Source of the DNA: Nigrospora sphaerica
Lineage: Eukaryota; Ascomycota; Sordariomycetes; Amphisphaeriales; Apiosporaceae
Length of the DNA: 64,000 nt
Assembly (NCBI GenBank): GCA_018287875.1
Contig: JAGVVL010000006.1
Coordinates: 61,955-125,954, forward strand
Direction: 5' to 3'
Position 1 is the stretch's first letter, and every line of letters starts with the position of its first letter. The notes below the pieces were generated by a model. The model ran no database searches and was not told where the DNA came from. It saw only the letters and a program-made list of their open reading frames with translations. The position numbers and the translations under genes were made by a program. This document shows positions 46,988-59,100 of the stretch, one piece after another.

Positions 46988-48359
46988 TTTGACGAAGGTA
47001 ATAGGGAACAAAAGCGACTGTGGTGAAGATCGTAATCGAGTGTTGAAGCTAGTAGAATCCGTTGGACCTTCCGCTGAGACTGTGCACGGAAAGGAGAGCG
47101 GAGGAAACCATTTAAGTTGTCGGCTCTGATACAAGAGACCGTCAACCGTTGGCAAGCAGAGAGCATAGGTGAGCCAGCGAACCGAACCCTCGGGACGGAA
47201 CACGGTCGATAAGCCCCCTTGGAAGGCGAGGGAGGGGTCTCATGAACATCGACCGGATCTGGCATACTTGGCGTTTTCCGGTGCAGTTTCCGGCCGCAGC
47301 AGCTTTTACTTGTGGTAACATTCGCCCCGTCACACATGGTCAAGATAGGTCACTAGGTATAAGAATCTACCACGACTACACCCCGTCACAGCTCTTCTCG
47401 GTATATAGCAGGTTTCTGTCCTTCGTAGCTTCTGTCCTTCTTAGCTTCTGTCCTTCGTAGCTTCTGTCCTCGTAGCCCCTGTCCGTGGCAATATCTACCC
47501 CTCGCAGCTTCCGCTTGTAGTTATTTCTCCGTGTATCGCGACTCGTTCATCGGCACTCACCGCGGCTCTCCTTTATATGCACAGTCGCTTATGGTAACAG
47601 AAGTCGCCATGTGGCGCGATGCTCTTTGTGTCGATGCCGGCTCAGCGGGGTCCGAGCTTCACGGGCTCTATTGTTGCAGCTGCTTCGTTCCATGCTTCAC
47701 CTGCTTCTTTGTGGCTGCCGCCAGTGCCAGTACACACTGTGGGTATTTTCTTGACCCGGATCCGAAAGACCCTTGCACTCTTAAGTGTGACAATCGAGAC
47801 CCTGGCCTAGAATCTGCTGTTGGTCCCATATCATGCTTTGTTCCGCAACTCTCTGTGGTCACCGCAACTTTTGTCCTTTGTAGCCTCTATGCGTAGCGCG
47901 CTTAATTCATCGGCACTCATCTCAACTATCCGTCCCGATCCTTCCGCTCTCTCTCCCACGAAGCCGAGGTGCCGGATACGGAATGAACACGCCGGGCAAA
48001 TCGGGAGAACCTATTAGAAGTACTCAAGTACAATGGAGGCTATTCTGTCACCACCGACTCGTTCAAATGTACCTAGCGAGTCAGATCGAACCACAGAGGG
48101 ATTCTGGGAGCACCGTCTTGCCGAGTAACCCGTCAGCCTAATGCGAGCGCGCACCCACGCTAGCCCATCTCACTCCTCACCTTTCCCATTCAAACCTGAG
48201 GCATCGAAATCGTCGCCCTGATATATAGACAGCAAGACACACAGCCAGCCATCTGTATGACACAAAGACCTTCGACGCTGCGGTCTTCTCATTCCATCGC
48301 CTGCCCCGATCAGCAGCACCGTATCCAGCGAAAGCAGGCCCAGGTATAACACCATAGCG
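46988..48359. other. Intergenic with a minisatellite
   Basis: Apart from the minisatellite at 47390-47515 no feature is recognised. A TTCATCGGCACTCA motif occurs twice (about 47547 and 47908). Frames here are short. Confidence 0.4.
47390..47515. repeat. Minisatellite, 17-base unit (TTCTGTCCTTCGTAGC)
   Basis: At least four tandem copies at 47415-47477, followed by CCTGTCCGTGGCAATATC and CCTCGCAGCTTCCGC. The reverse complement of the whole array matches the array at 32150-32350, including the flanking TTGCCACGGACAG motif. Confidence 0.8.
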
Positions 48360-49011
48360 ATGGATATTTATACCCAACAGCGCTGCGAGCCTGGGACGAC
48401 CTTCACCGGCAAAACCAGTGCTATCCAGGAGCAATTCTATCGCCACAAGTCTATGGTCCCCTCGGGGAACGAAAGAATTGGGTAGGCACCGTTTTCAAGG
48501 AGGACGACAACGCCAAGATCATCGGCAATTCTGCCTCCTTCGACATTGCCCAATACCCCAATAGGCCCCAGAGCGCCGCCATGTCGATGATACACCTCCT
48601 GGCCGTCCCGAAAGAGCGCATAGTGAACGGGCTGGACCTGAAGCCCGGAAATGTCGGCATCATCGACCATATGATCCAGCTCTTCGAAGATCTTTGGGGC
48701 CAGCCTGACGCGAAACGCGCCATTATCGAACACCAGCGAGCAACCATCACAGCCCATGGCGAGCAAGCTGGCGATCACACTGCTAAGGACCTGGCCTGAA
48801 ACACTTTAAAGAGCTCGAAACTGATGCCTATCGTCTCAACTTTGACGACTTTTGTTTCGGACTCCATCTTGGCCCCGACGCAAGTGTGCCAGACCTGCAC
48901 TTGCACATCATTGCCATCACGCCTACGTTACGGAAGTACAGCACCTTCGAGCACGATAATAAGACCAAAGACGCTACCGAGGTGCGCGATATTGTCCGCG
49001 GCCGTTGCTAG
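48360..49011 (+). CDS. HIT-like (histidine-triad type) protein, frameshifted
   Basis: Three overlapping plus-strand frame segments join into one protein if one base is added to the CCCC run at 48458-48461 and one to the GG at 48793-48794. The start is the ATG at 48360 (MDIYTQQRCEPGTTFTGK) and the stop 49009-49011, about 216 residues. The order of blocks matches the HIT fold: an N-terminal beta part (NWVGTVFKEDDN), HLLAVPKERIVNGLDL, a long helix, FGLHLGPDASVPDLHLHII and a tail with RKYSTFEHDNKTKDATEVRD. The HxHxH motif is reduced to DLHLHII. HIT proteins hydrolyse or transfer nucleotides, but the missing first His makes activity uncertain. Recognition is from motif memory. The minus-strand frame over 48437-48778 is a shadow. 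Confidence 0.6.
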
Positions 49012-49085
49012 GTCCTGTAGGCCTGATGTACAATACTTGTTGCTAGCTCTGTTGGTACCGGCCTTTGCTTTCCACGTCACCGCGC

Positions 49086-49429
49086 ATGCTCGCTTCTTCG
49101 AAACCTTTCGGACTAACACTAGAACAGCTCCTAAGAGCCCAAAACCAGGCCTACATAATTCAGAACCGGGCCCAGAAGCAAACCATCTAAGAGCTGCATC
49201 GAGAGCTGCAAGGACTGGTCCGGAAGCACGCCGACCTTGAGAAGAAGCACACCAATCTCGGCATTGAGATCGTTTGGAGGCAAATCGACAGCGCTGGCGA
49301 GCTTCCCTAGCCGAGACCCCTGTTCAGTGGTACGACTTTGTTCGCGAGGCCTTCACTCGGTGGCAGCTCCAAACTTGGCACCATGGGCAACAAGCATCCG
49401 GCCTTCCCGTTTGGACCCTTGCAGCATGA
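49086..49429 (+). pseudogene. Coiled-coil protein relic
   Basis: From the ATG at 49086 the frame reads a helical peptide (LTLEQLLRAQNQAYIIQNRA), meets a TAA at 49188-49190, then continues in frame with ELHRELQGLVRKHADLEKKH and IVWRQIDSAGELP. Adding one base to the CCC at 49305-49307 leads into PVQWYDFVREAFTRWQLQTW and a stop at 49427-49429. The TAA lies where a Gln codon would fit the heptad pattern, consistent with CAA to TAA. The continuous coiled coil on both sides of the stop indicates former coding function. The family is unknown to me. Confidence 0.45.
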
Positions 49430-49464
49430 ATATATGCGAGTTAGTGCCTATTTACGGATACGAG

Positions 49465-49486
49465 GACAGACAGACAGACAGACAGA
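49465..49486. repeat. GACA microsatellite
   Basis: About five GACA units. It lies about 190 bases beyond the stop of the minus-strand LINE and could be its simple-sequence 3' tail. Confidence 0.8.
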
Positions 49487-49672
49487 TGTATTATCGCCGT
49501 ACTGGGACAGTGTCCCGCCTCCCGAGGGGCATCTGGCGTGCGAGAGTCTATCTACATGTACACGAGGTAACCCGCATGTCAAGCCCAATGGCAAACCTTT
49601 GGTCAACCCGTCTCCGTGGCTCCTCCGTGCGAGCTCGTTCCCGGCGCTTTCTCCGTCTGGATAGCTACTGCT

Positions 49673-52514
49673 TCATGTAAAGTGCCCTCTACGGCCCACC
49701 GGTGGTGGGCATATGTCTTCATAGTATTTCGTCAGCGACACGAAGAGCTCGAACTTCTCCGGGTCGTGTATCAGCCGTTGCCAGTATTCCTTTAGGGTTT
49801 TCGGTTCGGAGTCGAACTTTGGCCATCGGGCCTGGTGTCGTCTCGTTTTCGGGCAGTGAACTAGATGCTCCGGTGTTCGTAGCATGCGGCATGCGCAACG
49901 GTCGTTCTGGAGGTGTCGGAACTTCTTATGGTACCAGTCGAAGTCTCCATGTCCTGATCTGATCGCGAGGTTATGGAGTGTCTGTCTAGGGAAGTCCAGC
50001 TCCTTTGGGGCCTTAAGAGTAGCCTCAGTGAATCCAAGTTCTCGGTAGCGCTTGCATCCCTGTGAGGCTTCCTCCCACCATGTGGCGAACTGTTTCTTGA
50101 TGGTTATTTTCCGGAGCCGCTTTACGCCTGCGTACGTAGCCTGGGTTACGCGGTCTTCTAGGAGTGCGGCGCCTTCCTTCGCTAGCCTGTCGGCCTCTTC
50201 GTTTCCTTGGATTTTCTCGTGGCCCGGTACCCATCGGACGCGGACATCCGCTATAGTCGCTAGCTCCTGGAAGTCGAGGAAAACTTCTTGTGAGCTCGTC
50301 GGTACGCTTCCCGTGAGGCCCTGGATAACCGACGTGTTATCTAGGCAAACGTGGATTGTCGCGCCTGGGTCGATTCGATAGGCTTGGCGTAGGCACTGCC
50401 ACGCTCCGACAGCCTCTCGGTCGAAGACCTCCGCGAGGCCTAGTCGGCCCTTGCCCTGGCTGATTTTCCGCCTATCCCTGTAGATGGCAAAACCCCAGCC
50501 GACTGTCTCTCCCGGTCCCTTCGACCCGTCCGAGAAGACGACGAGTTGGGTGTCGGGAAGCTTAGACTACCATGCGGCGAACTCTTTCGCCGCTGTCTTC
50601 TTGTCATTCTGCGGCTCCTGCTTCGGCTTGTCTCTCTTCGGGAGGTAACACGGCCTCGGAATATCGGGCAGGAGTCTAGCTGCTCTCTGGAGTCTGGTCC
50701 GTGCTGGCTGTAGGGAGCCGTAGCCAATGCCAGGAGGGTACGGCCGCAGCGCTGTACGCGCCGTCAGTATGTGGTCTTTGTCCATTGACTGGAGCCGTTG
50801 TCCGAAGCGATAGAACGCCGTTTCTAGCGCGATTCGTGCCGTTGGAACACCTGCATTCCTGTAGAGCGTGGCTGTCGGTGTTGTCTTCCATACAGGTAGG
50901 ATGGCCCGTACAGCTTCCCTTAGAACCCTGTCTATTTCATCCATATGCGCTTCTTGTCGGGTCGGCACTTCCAAATCGAGCTGCCGGCTCGCTGTCTTCC
51001 GGTTCTTCCTACGCCCTTCGTACCATGCCTCAGACCAGTAGGTGAGGATAGGGAGGACGCAAGTGAATATGACCTTCCTGAGGGCCCTTGGCGGGGGCCT
51101 CGCTGGGTGTTTGCTAGGCTCCAAAAGTGCTGGACGACAATCCGGGCCTGTGCCGCTCTCTTCTTCACGTGCTCTGTGAACCGAAGCTTCGCGTCAAATC
51201 AGACGCCGAGCCACCGTACGGGCTGATCTGAGGCATAGATAGTAAGCCCATGGTCTCGTGCCGTGACGCTAGGAAGTTCTTCCGAGTTCTTTGCGCGTGT
51301 GAAGTTGAGGAGCTCGCTCTTTTCCGGGTCGATCGTGACTTTATTCTCTTTGCCCCAGTTTAGGACGTCGTTCAGGTCCTCTTCGAGCTGTCGTGCGTTT
51401 TCTGGAGGGACTTGCTTGCTCGATAGAAGCATATGTCATCTGCGTATCCAAATCGGTGCCTTGTATCCTCCAGCAGAATGTCTGCGATATAGAGAAGAAA
51501 GAGGACGGGGGACGCAGGCGATCCCTGTGGCAGACCGCACTGGATCGCCTGTGGCGCTGTTGTGACGTTGTCGAGTCGGATCTGTGCTTGTCTTTCTTCC
51601 ATGAAGGAGCCCACGAACTTGACCAGCTGGGTGGCCCAGCCCTGTTACCTCATACGGAGCATGAGCCGCCTCTTAAGAGTGGCGTCAAATGCACCGTTCA
51701 CGTCCACGGTAAGAATCGAGGCCGTGCCTCTATTTTCGAGGAGTGCTCGATCTCATGTGTGAGACAGGCGAGAAAGTCCGAGACTGACCGTGTCGGTAAG
51801 GCACCCGCCTGTTATGGGCGGACCACCTTGTATAGGAGCGTGGTGTTCGTTATTCGTCTAGCTACGAGTCTCTCGAGGCCTTTCCCGAGGCAGGAGAGAA
51901 GCGCGATCGGTCACCAGGAGCGGGGATTCGAGAGGTCTTTCTTATTTAGCTTCCGGAGCATCACGACCTCGGCTGTGCGGAAGGGGCGTGGGTGGTGTCC
52001 TATCCGTAGGCAGGCTTGGAAGAGTGCTCGGACCGGTTCTTGGATAGCCTGCCAGCACGCTTTCAATAGCCGTACGGAGATACCGTCGGCCCCTGGCGAG
52101 GTGCTCTTAACCGCGATCGTGGCGGCTGCCAGTTCTTCTTTAGAGATGTGGGTACTCCAAGGTAGGATGCGCCGTGGTACCGTTGGGATCTCGAAGTGGT
52201 CGTCCTCGAGGTCTTCAGCATCCGTGAATCGCTCTAGGAGGGCCTTGCGTAGAGCATGCGCCTTCTCTTCCGTGTCTTCGATCGTCCTGTCCTCGATCAC
52301 TAGGGAGGCGCTTGAGGGCGGGTTGAAGCTTATGTTATTGCACGACCTTGTATAGGTCTTGATCGGACTGGATCGAGTCGATTTGCCGTCGCCAGTACTC
52401 CCACTTTTCCTTCCGTACTACCGCGAGGAAGTGTCTTCGTTCTTCTAGGCGCCTCCAGTCCCCTTGGTGGTACCTTCTCGCTTGTCGAAACGCGTCCCGG
52501 GTTACTACCCACAC
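49673..52514 (-). mobile_element. Non-LTR retrotransposon (LINE A), 5'-truncated, with RT and RNase H
   Basis: The minus strand encodes the second half of a LINE ORF2. It starts inside the linker before RT (RVWVVTRDAFRQARR near 52510). RT block SPGADGISVRLLKACW lies near 52080, then GLPQGSPASPVLFLL and the active site FGYADDICF (about 51435-51452). The thumb region includes ILTYWSEAWYEG. RNase H has FSDGSKGPGETVGWGFA, a DREAVGAW Glu, CLDNTSVIQGL and GNEEADRLAK, so all four catalytic acidic residues are visible. The end includes CACRMLRTPEHLVHCP, the usual cysteine/histidine tail, with the stop at 49673. Several in-frame stops (for example NPRSW-stop at 51911 and a TGA near 51199) and frame changes show decay; most stops could come from C-to-T change. 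No endonuclease or ORF1 remains. Confidence 0.9.
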
Positions 52515-54680
52515 TCGGGAAGGTACTGGAGTCGGTGGTGGCTGAAAGGCTCTCATACGTGGCCGAGACGCACGGGTTACTACCGACGAACCACTTTGGC
52601 GCGCGAAAGCGTCGGTCAGCAGAACAGGCCCTACTACTACTCCAGGAACACATCTATAAAGCATGGCGACGCCGCCAAGTCGTCAGGCTAATCAGCTTCG
52701 ACGTGAAGGGGCCTATAACGGCGTATGTAAGGAACGGCTTCTCCAGAGATTGGTAGCACGGCGAATCCCAGAGGGGCTTGTGCGATGGATCGACGCGTTC
52801 TGCTCGGGACGCACGGCAACGATTGAGGTCAATGGGCAGAGTTCCCAACCCCGAGCGCTCCCCAAGCTGGGCTGCCGCAAGGGTCTCCGCTCTCCCCATC
52901 CTCTTTCTTTTCTTCAACGCCGACCTCGTACAACATCCAATTGACCGAAATGGAGGCGCGATCGCTTTCGTGGACGATTACACGGCATGGGTGGCAGGAC
53001 CCACGGCCCAAGTCAACCGCGAAGGCATCCAGAAGATTATCGACAGAGCTCTCACATGGGAGAGACGAAGTGGTGCGACCTTCGAGGCCGAAAAGACTGC
53101 GATCGTCCACTTCAGCCGGGAAGCGGACCGAGTCGACGATATCCCCTTTATCATTAAAGGAGAAGCCGTCTACCCTAAAGAGGAGGCCAAAGTGTTAGGC
53201 GTCATCATGGACGCGAAGCTACGGTTTAAGCAACACATTGCCAGGGCATCCAACAGAGCGCTGGAGGCAGCACTCGAGCTGAAGCGGCTAAGCGGTCTTC
53301 CCCAGCGACCGCGCGACAGCTGTTTACCGCGATGGTGGCACCCGTAGTGGACTACGCTTCCAATGTTTGGCGATACGCGTGTGTCACGAGACTGGTGCCG
53401 GCGGTGACCCGGGTGCAGAACGTGGGCGCGCAAGCGATCGTCGGCACATTCGGGAACGTAACCACAGCGGTGGCCGAAGCCGAAGCCAGCATCCCGTCGG
53501 TGGAGGACCGGTGGGCTCGCCGTGCCTTGAAGCTTTGGATTGATGTCTGCATACTGCCGAAGACCCATCCCCTTCGCACCGTGGGGTTCCGAATGTTCAC
53601 GCGATTTGTGCCCCTATGCAACGGCTGGCCTGGGACATGCAGTCCGTCCCGGTCGACCGGATCGAGACTATCCACCCATTCGCAATCGAGCTATGGAAGG
53701 AACGGGTGGCGACCTCAGTAGAGGCAGACGACCCCAACCTCGCCGAGCTAGCGCAGGCTGGCTGGGCGGTACGGATCGCCACGAGTAGCTCTGCCAGGAA
53801 CGGGCTCGTCGGCATGGGCATTGCAACGCGACTCCCGACTCGGTGTCCGGCGCCGAACCGTTTACACTGAAATCGATGACGCTAGGCGCAAGAGAAGAGC
53901 AGAACCCATACACGGCCGAGCTGGCGGCGCTAGCAGACGCCCTACACTCGCTGCCGGGGCGTATGGCCCACAGGGTCATAGCGATCTTCACGAACAACAA
54001 AGCCGCAGCCCTAACGCTCCGTCGCCCCCAACAACAATCGGGCCAAAGAGAGGTCACGCGCATCTACGAAGCGATTCAAGAACTGAGACGTAAAGGGAAC
54101 AGAGTCAAAGTGCTGTGGGCGCCCCCGATATCGAAGTTCTCTCGGGGCTCGCTCGGATGGCGAAATGTGCAGCGCAGCAGAGCACGTTGCCGAACTCTAG
54201 CCCAGCAAATAAATCGTATCGGGCTAAGGCAACCACATTGAATAACGCAAGACGGGGACAACAAGCCAATAGGTCGCTTCCGGATAAGAGCGGCATGTTC
54301 TCGAAACGAGTGGACGCCGCTCTCCCAGGTCCGCACACGCGCTTACTCTACGATCCGTTGTCATACCAAGAGGCACGCGTGCTCATCCAACTACGGACGG
54401 GTAAGGCGCGACTGAACTTTTACCTAGCACAAATTGAAGCCGTTCCGTCGGCGGAGTGCGCATGCGGCCAAGCAGAAGAAACCGTGGAGAACTTTCTGTT
54501 CCGATGCCAACTGTGGACAAGGCACCGAAAGCAGCTGCTGGAGTGGACAGAGACGAAAGAGGGAACCTATCCTTTTACCTTGGAGGGAAGGAAAAGAACG
54601 AGGAAGAGAATTGGAAGCCCGATCTGGATGCCGTCAAGGCGACGATCAAATACGCCATGGCCACAGGCCGGCTTCAGTAG
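52511..54680 (+). mobile_element. Non-LTR retrotransposon (LINE B), 5'-truncated, with RT and degenerate RNase H
   Basis: The plus strand begins within RT (LGKVLESVVAERLSY) and continues through NHFGARKRRSAEQALLLLQE, RLISFDVKGAYNGV (after adding a G at 52708-52711), GLPQGSPLSPILFLFF and the active site AIAFVDDYTAW near 52960. The thumb reads VLGVIMDAKLRFKQHI. An RNase H-like region has NPYTAELAALADAL and FTNNKAAALTL, with Asn in place of one catalytic Asp. The C-terminal zinc motif CACGQAEETVENFLFRC is followed by the conserved tail FYLGGKEKNEEENWKPDLDA and the stop at 54680. The coding region is split among several frames, repaired by single-base additions in short runs of identical bases. 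It differs in sequence from LINE A, so it is another family. AATAAA at 54989 and a TG microsatellite at 54997 may mark its 3' end. Confidence 0.9.
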
Positions 54681-56114
54681 AAGAGGGGATGAAGTAAAAG
54701 TGCCGCTTGATCGGCACTTACTGAGGCAGCCCGAAAGCAGCTCTGCGCTTAAATACTAACCTAGCAGGTCGCGCTTCAGTCGCCGCGGATAGGACTCTGA
54801 ACACTCGGGAAGCGGCCCCGAGTAGATTTGCTACTAACGGCTCGACGAGCCAGGCAGGGTGCATCTAGGGAGCAATTGGAAAGACCGAGCGAACAGTATG
54901 ACAGGAAGGGCTTTAGGGAGTGCTGACGGTAGTGTCAGATGGGGTCATGTAGCTAGCGATAGTTGCCCTCTAGGGTCATCCCGGGCGTAATAAACTTGTG
55001 TGTGTGTGTGTGTAGCGCCACGGAGGTACGCTACGCAACGCGACAGGACGTGTATCGCCAATCCAGCATACACCTTGCCCATCAGTTTTCATCCGCAAAG
55101 CTTGCTCCTAGTCTGTGGCCTGTTGCGAACACTGTAGTCGTATTAATTCGACGCGTTCGCACACTGCCATTGGGCAGCTGAACCGCCAGTCGTGGCGGGG
55201 TTCTAAAGCAGTTTAGTTCAAGGACACGCGGCCCGTACATCATAGTCATGACCAACCAGCTGCGCCAGGGGCTGCTACGGGTACCTCGAGCAGTGAGCCA
55301 TCACTAGTCTCGCTCTTCGCTGACGCCCCAGTCGACCCAGAGACGCGCGTCGCGTGCCTACCAGCCTGTTCATTCTCGAAGCCGCACGACCGTCTCGTCG
55401 TGTACTCTGGCACCCGACAGCATGGCGCCTTTGCAAACGAACCCACAAGTTTGGAGCCACTTCGCCTTACGGATATGAAGCCGTGAGCTCGCTTTCGTAG
55501 GGCCATAAGGCGCCTCGACGTCTTCCCTCTGCCGAAACCGTCTGCAGAGCCACCGTGGCCCCACCAGTGATCGACTCCTGGTCGAGCTTTCGAAGAGGAC
55601 CTCTCGTTGAGCAGAATCACCACCTCCGCAGGATGTCATTGTCTTGGCGGCCTATGCATGCGTTTTCGTGCCGAGGGATAGTCTCTTATTCTGGCTATGA
55701 TCAAGACACATACGGGCACCTTTTCAATGGACCGGTTCCCCTAGACCTTACTCGTAAAGCTGGGGCAGTGCCACGAATTTGTATCTCCTTAATCCGTGCT
55801 GTTATACCGGTTCTTAGGCCCCGTCGGCGTCGCCACTAAACGTCTGGTATACCTTCCCATAGTACAAAACATATGTAGGCTACTCGAGAAGTTTCCAGCT
55901 GCCTGCAGAATGGGCTTGAATAAGATAAACGCGTGGATCCTGAAATCAGATGAGCTTCGATTCGAACACAGAATATTCTGGAACCAGAGCGCTCAATATA
56001 AAAATGCCAGGCCCCCTCGAACCCTCCTTTGCAGAGAAACCCGAAGGAAGAGATGACATTAATATACTCTAGGAACTATTGAAGGAGCGTACCCTTAGGA
56101 AAGATGACTACTTC
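54681..56114. other. LINE B 3' region and intergenic
   Basis: The first 330 bases are probably the 3' untranslated part of LINE B, ending at an AATAAA (54989-54994) and the TG repeat. After that I see no gene; frames at 55246-55639 overlap in all phases and carry no motif. Confidence 0.4.
54997..55013. repeat. TG microsatellite
   Basis: Eight TG units immediately after an AATAAA, 317 bases past the LINE B stop codon. It may be the element's simple-sequence tail. Confidence 0.85.
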
Positions 56115-59100
56115 CTATGCAAAGTGCATAATTATAACCCTTCCTGACCCATTGCCAATTGCTACCACAGAGTCTCGTACAACTGATGTGCCTGACCGGA
56201 AATCCGCAGTCAACCAGAGCAGATTGCAGCCATCCCGAGTAACCCAGCAGCGATCCTTGCTAATTCCATATCCAAGGCGATTCCCATTTGGCTGAACGTG
56301 CTCTCCCACTAGAGATGAGCCTGGGCCCGCAGTGCGCTCACTAGTCCTCTCAGCAGGCTTCCTCTCAATTGCTATAGCACCAACGTCAGTTAGAAGTGAC
56401 AGGCCGTCCTCAGCAAAATACAGGTTCTCCAAAGCGGTGCCAACCTCGACGGTTTGTAAGTATTCGGCAGTAGCAGATTCCCAGAGCTTGACCGTGTTGT
56501 CCCGCGAGGCCGACGCGACCACCTGGCCGTCGGGTGAGAAGGCCACCGAGGTAATGGGGTCGCTATGGCCCTCGAGCGTCGTCTTCTCCGCGCCCGTCTC
56601 GATGTCCCAGAGCTTGACCGTATTGTCCCACGAGGCCGACGCGACCACCTGGCTGTCGGGCGAGAAGGCCACCAAGCTAACCCAGCGGCTATGGCCCTCG
56701 AGCGTCGTCTTCTCCGTGCCCGTCTCGATGTCCCAGAGCTTGACGGTGCTGTCTTTCGAGGCCGACGCGACCACCTGGCCGTCGGGCGAGAAGGCCACCG
56801 AGTTAACGGGGCCGCTATGGCCCTCGAGCGTCGTCTTCTCCTCGCCCGTCTCGACGTCCCAGAGCTTGACCGTCTTGTCCCACGAGGCCGACGCGACCAC
56901 CTGGCCGTCGGGCGAGAAGGCCACCGAGCTAACCCAACGGCTATGGCCCTCAAGCATTTGAAGACATGCACTCCAAGTTTCATCGACCATGGGGAACACG
57001 GTCAACAACGATTGGTTTCTCCCCTGGTATTGCCTCCGTGTTATGCTTGCGAAAGGACTGAATATCAGTGCGGAGGTATACACCTGAAGCGGGTACTTTT
57101 CGATTCCCCATTTGTGGAATTGGAGAAATCGACTTGCATCCAGAACCCTATTCGCTAGAGGAGCCGTGGAATGGGTTGACTTCTATCATGTTAGCTATGC
57201 CACTGCTAGTAGAGGAAGGAACTTACCTTGAGGAGATTATGCATTTCGAGCATTGCGGCCACTCCTTGCGGCATGGCTTTCAGAAGGCTAAGTGCTTCGA
57301 GCCACCGGAGGAAGTGAGTGTGGAAAAAGTCGTCAACTGTGCCACCTTCCTGGAGGTCACTGATGGCTGGTTTCGTACGGCAACACTGGAGCAGATGGTG
57401 AACCCAATATACACATGAGTACCGAACAGGGCTCAGTGGATCCGGGTCTGGTGTCTTGACCTCTTCGGCAGGGTGCCCAGGCGCGCTCAGATCGTATATG
57501 TCCTCCCGTTTCAGTGTGCTCATTATGCTTCGTAGTGACCGTGAGAAGAGCGTGTAGTGAGCATCTTCTTCCCCTTCTGGGAAATCACATCGGATGCATT
57601 GTTCACAAGATAGTCCTTTGCCGATTGATGGACGAAGAAGATGGTGCGTTGTCGAAGCGACAGGAAAGACCCGCAAAGACCGATAATTTCCGATAGAGCA
57701 TCGTCGTCGCCAGACGCGTCAGGAGGAATGTCGACGAACGTTTCAAGCTCATCTAATGTGAGTGGGCGCTGTACGGTCGAAACGATTGCTAGGATGCTTT
57801 TGCAGAGCGCGGCCTCTTTTGAAGTGGTGATACGATCCATCATCTGCTTGTAAAGCGCACTGAGATCGGGTGGAAACTCTTCTGGCCTCAGCATAGTGCG
57901 AACTTGCCATCCTGGGACTTTCTCAAGTTCTTTGCAAACCAAAGCTACCCAAAGGAAGGTACCATTGGCGTACAAAGACAGGTAGCTGTTGACCGCATCC
58001 CGAATGTCGTTCTTATATCCGTTTTTCTTGGCCAACTGATCAACGCGGTGCTTGATGTACTGCTTCACAGCTGCAGAAACAGACTTCTCGTTTAGCTCAA
58101 GGCTCAGCCACACTTTCTGCTCGGTGGTTTGGAGAGAGCGTTGAATATTCGGCCAGTTGCGGCTGGAGACAATCCACTTGAGGTTCGGGTATGCTGATGA
58201 TTTTTCGACGATCAAGGCAAGGAGCCGTTCCAGATCTGTAGTGCATTCATCCAGCGCATCAATGATGAGATGCGTGATCTGGAGTTGTGGGTCCTCGAGG
58301 ATGTCACCGAAGATCTTGGACAAGGCCTGCCACGCATTGGCATCTTCGAAAAGTTTCTTTCCAGCATCCTTGTACCGTTGCCATATATGCCAGATGAGAC
58401 AAGGCTGAAGTTTGACGAGTAGAAAAACCAGGCCGCGTAGAACAGCAGTAGCATTGTTGATTCGCGCATCGGTAGCTCGACAGAAGAAGTACGCGACGTT
58501 TGAGGATATAGGATTCGGCTTCTCCAGCTCCTCAATTATGCCACACAGGAGCATTGTCTTGCCCTTGCCGGGGTCGCCCTTGATCCAGAGTAATTGGCTC
58601 TGTTGGAAACCCTGCCATCGTTTGAACTCGTCACTATCCAAGACCCAGCGAAAGGCGTCTTGAAGGAGGCCACCCTTATCTGCCTTGATGTGGGTTTTGT
58701 CGTCGCGCGGATCGGTTATATGAAGAGATCGGAGGCACTCATCAACATTGTTCTGGTCAATCCTTTGTAGGAGGTTGGCTTGGTCCTGATTGACATCAAC
58801 TAGCTCTTGGATCTTGGAAAAAACACCATCAAGTTTTGTGCGCATCGCATCCGCATCTCTGGCAATTTCCTTCAGTTTTAGTAGACTGTCTGCAGACATG
58901 TTTCGTTCGGCGTCGGAGATGATCTCTGCGTCGGCCGCCTTAATGCGCTGTACCATGCCTCGCCAGTCATCATAGTCGACGGCTCCTCGCAGGTAGTTCT
59001 TCATCCGCCCGCGGTAGAAACGAAGACAGCTCCGCATCTGAAAGTCGATGATCTGCTTGTACAATTCTGTTACAAGGGCAGTGAAATGGTCCTTCTTCGC

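Noticed and set aside
48437..48778. Minus-strand 113-codon frame
   Set aside because: Shadow of the HIT-like gene on the plus strand.
56332..56961. Long plus-strand frame with four internal repeats, antisense to the NLR
   Set aside because: It is the antisense reading of the WD40-coding repeats; its repeat structure is fully explained by them.
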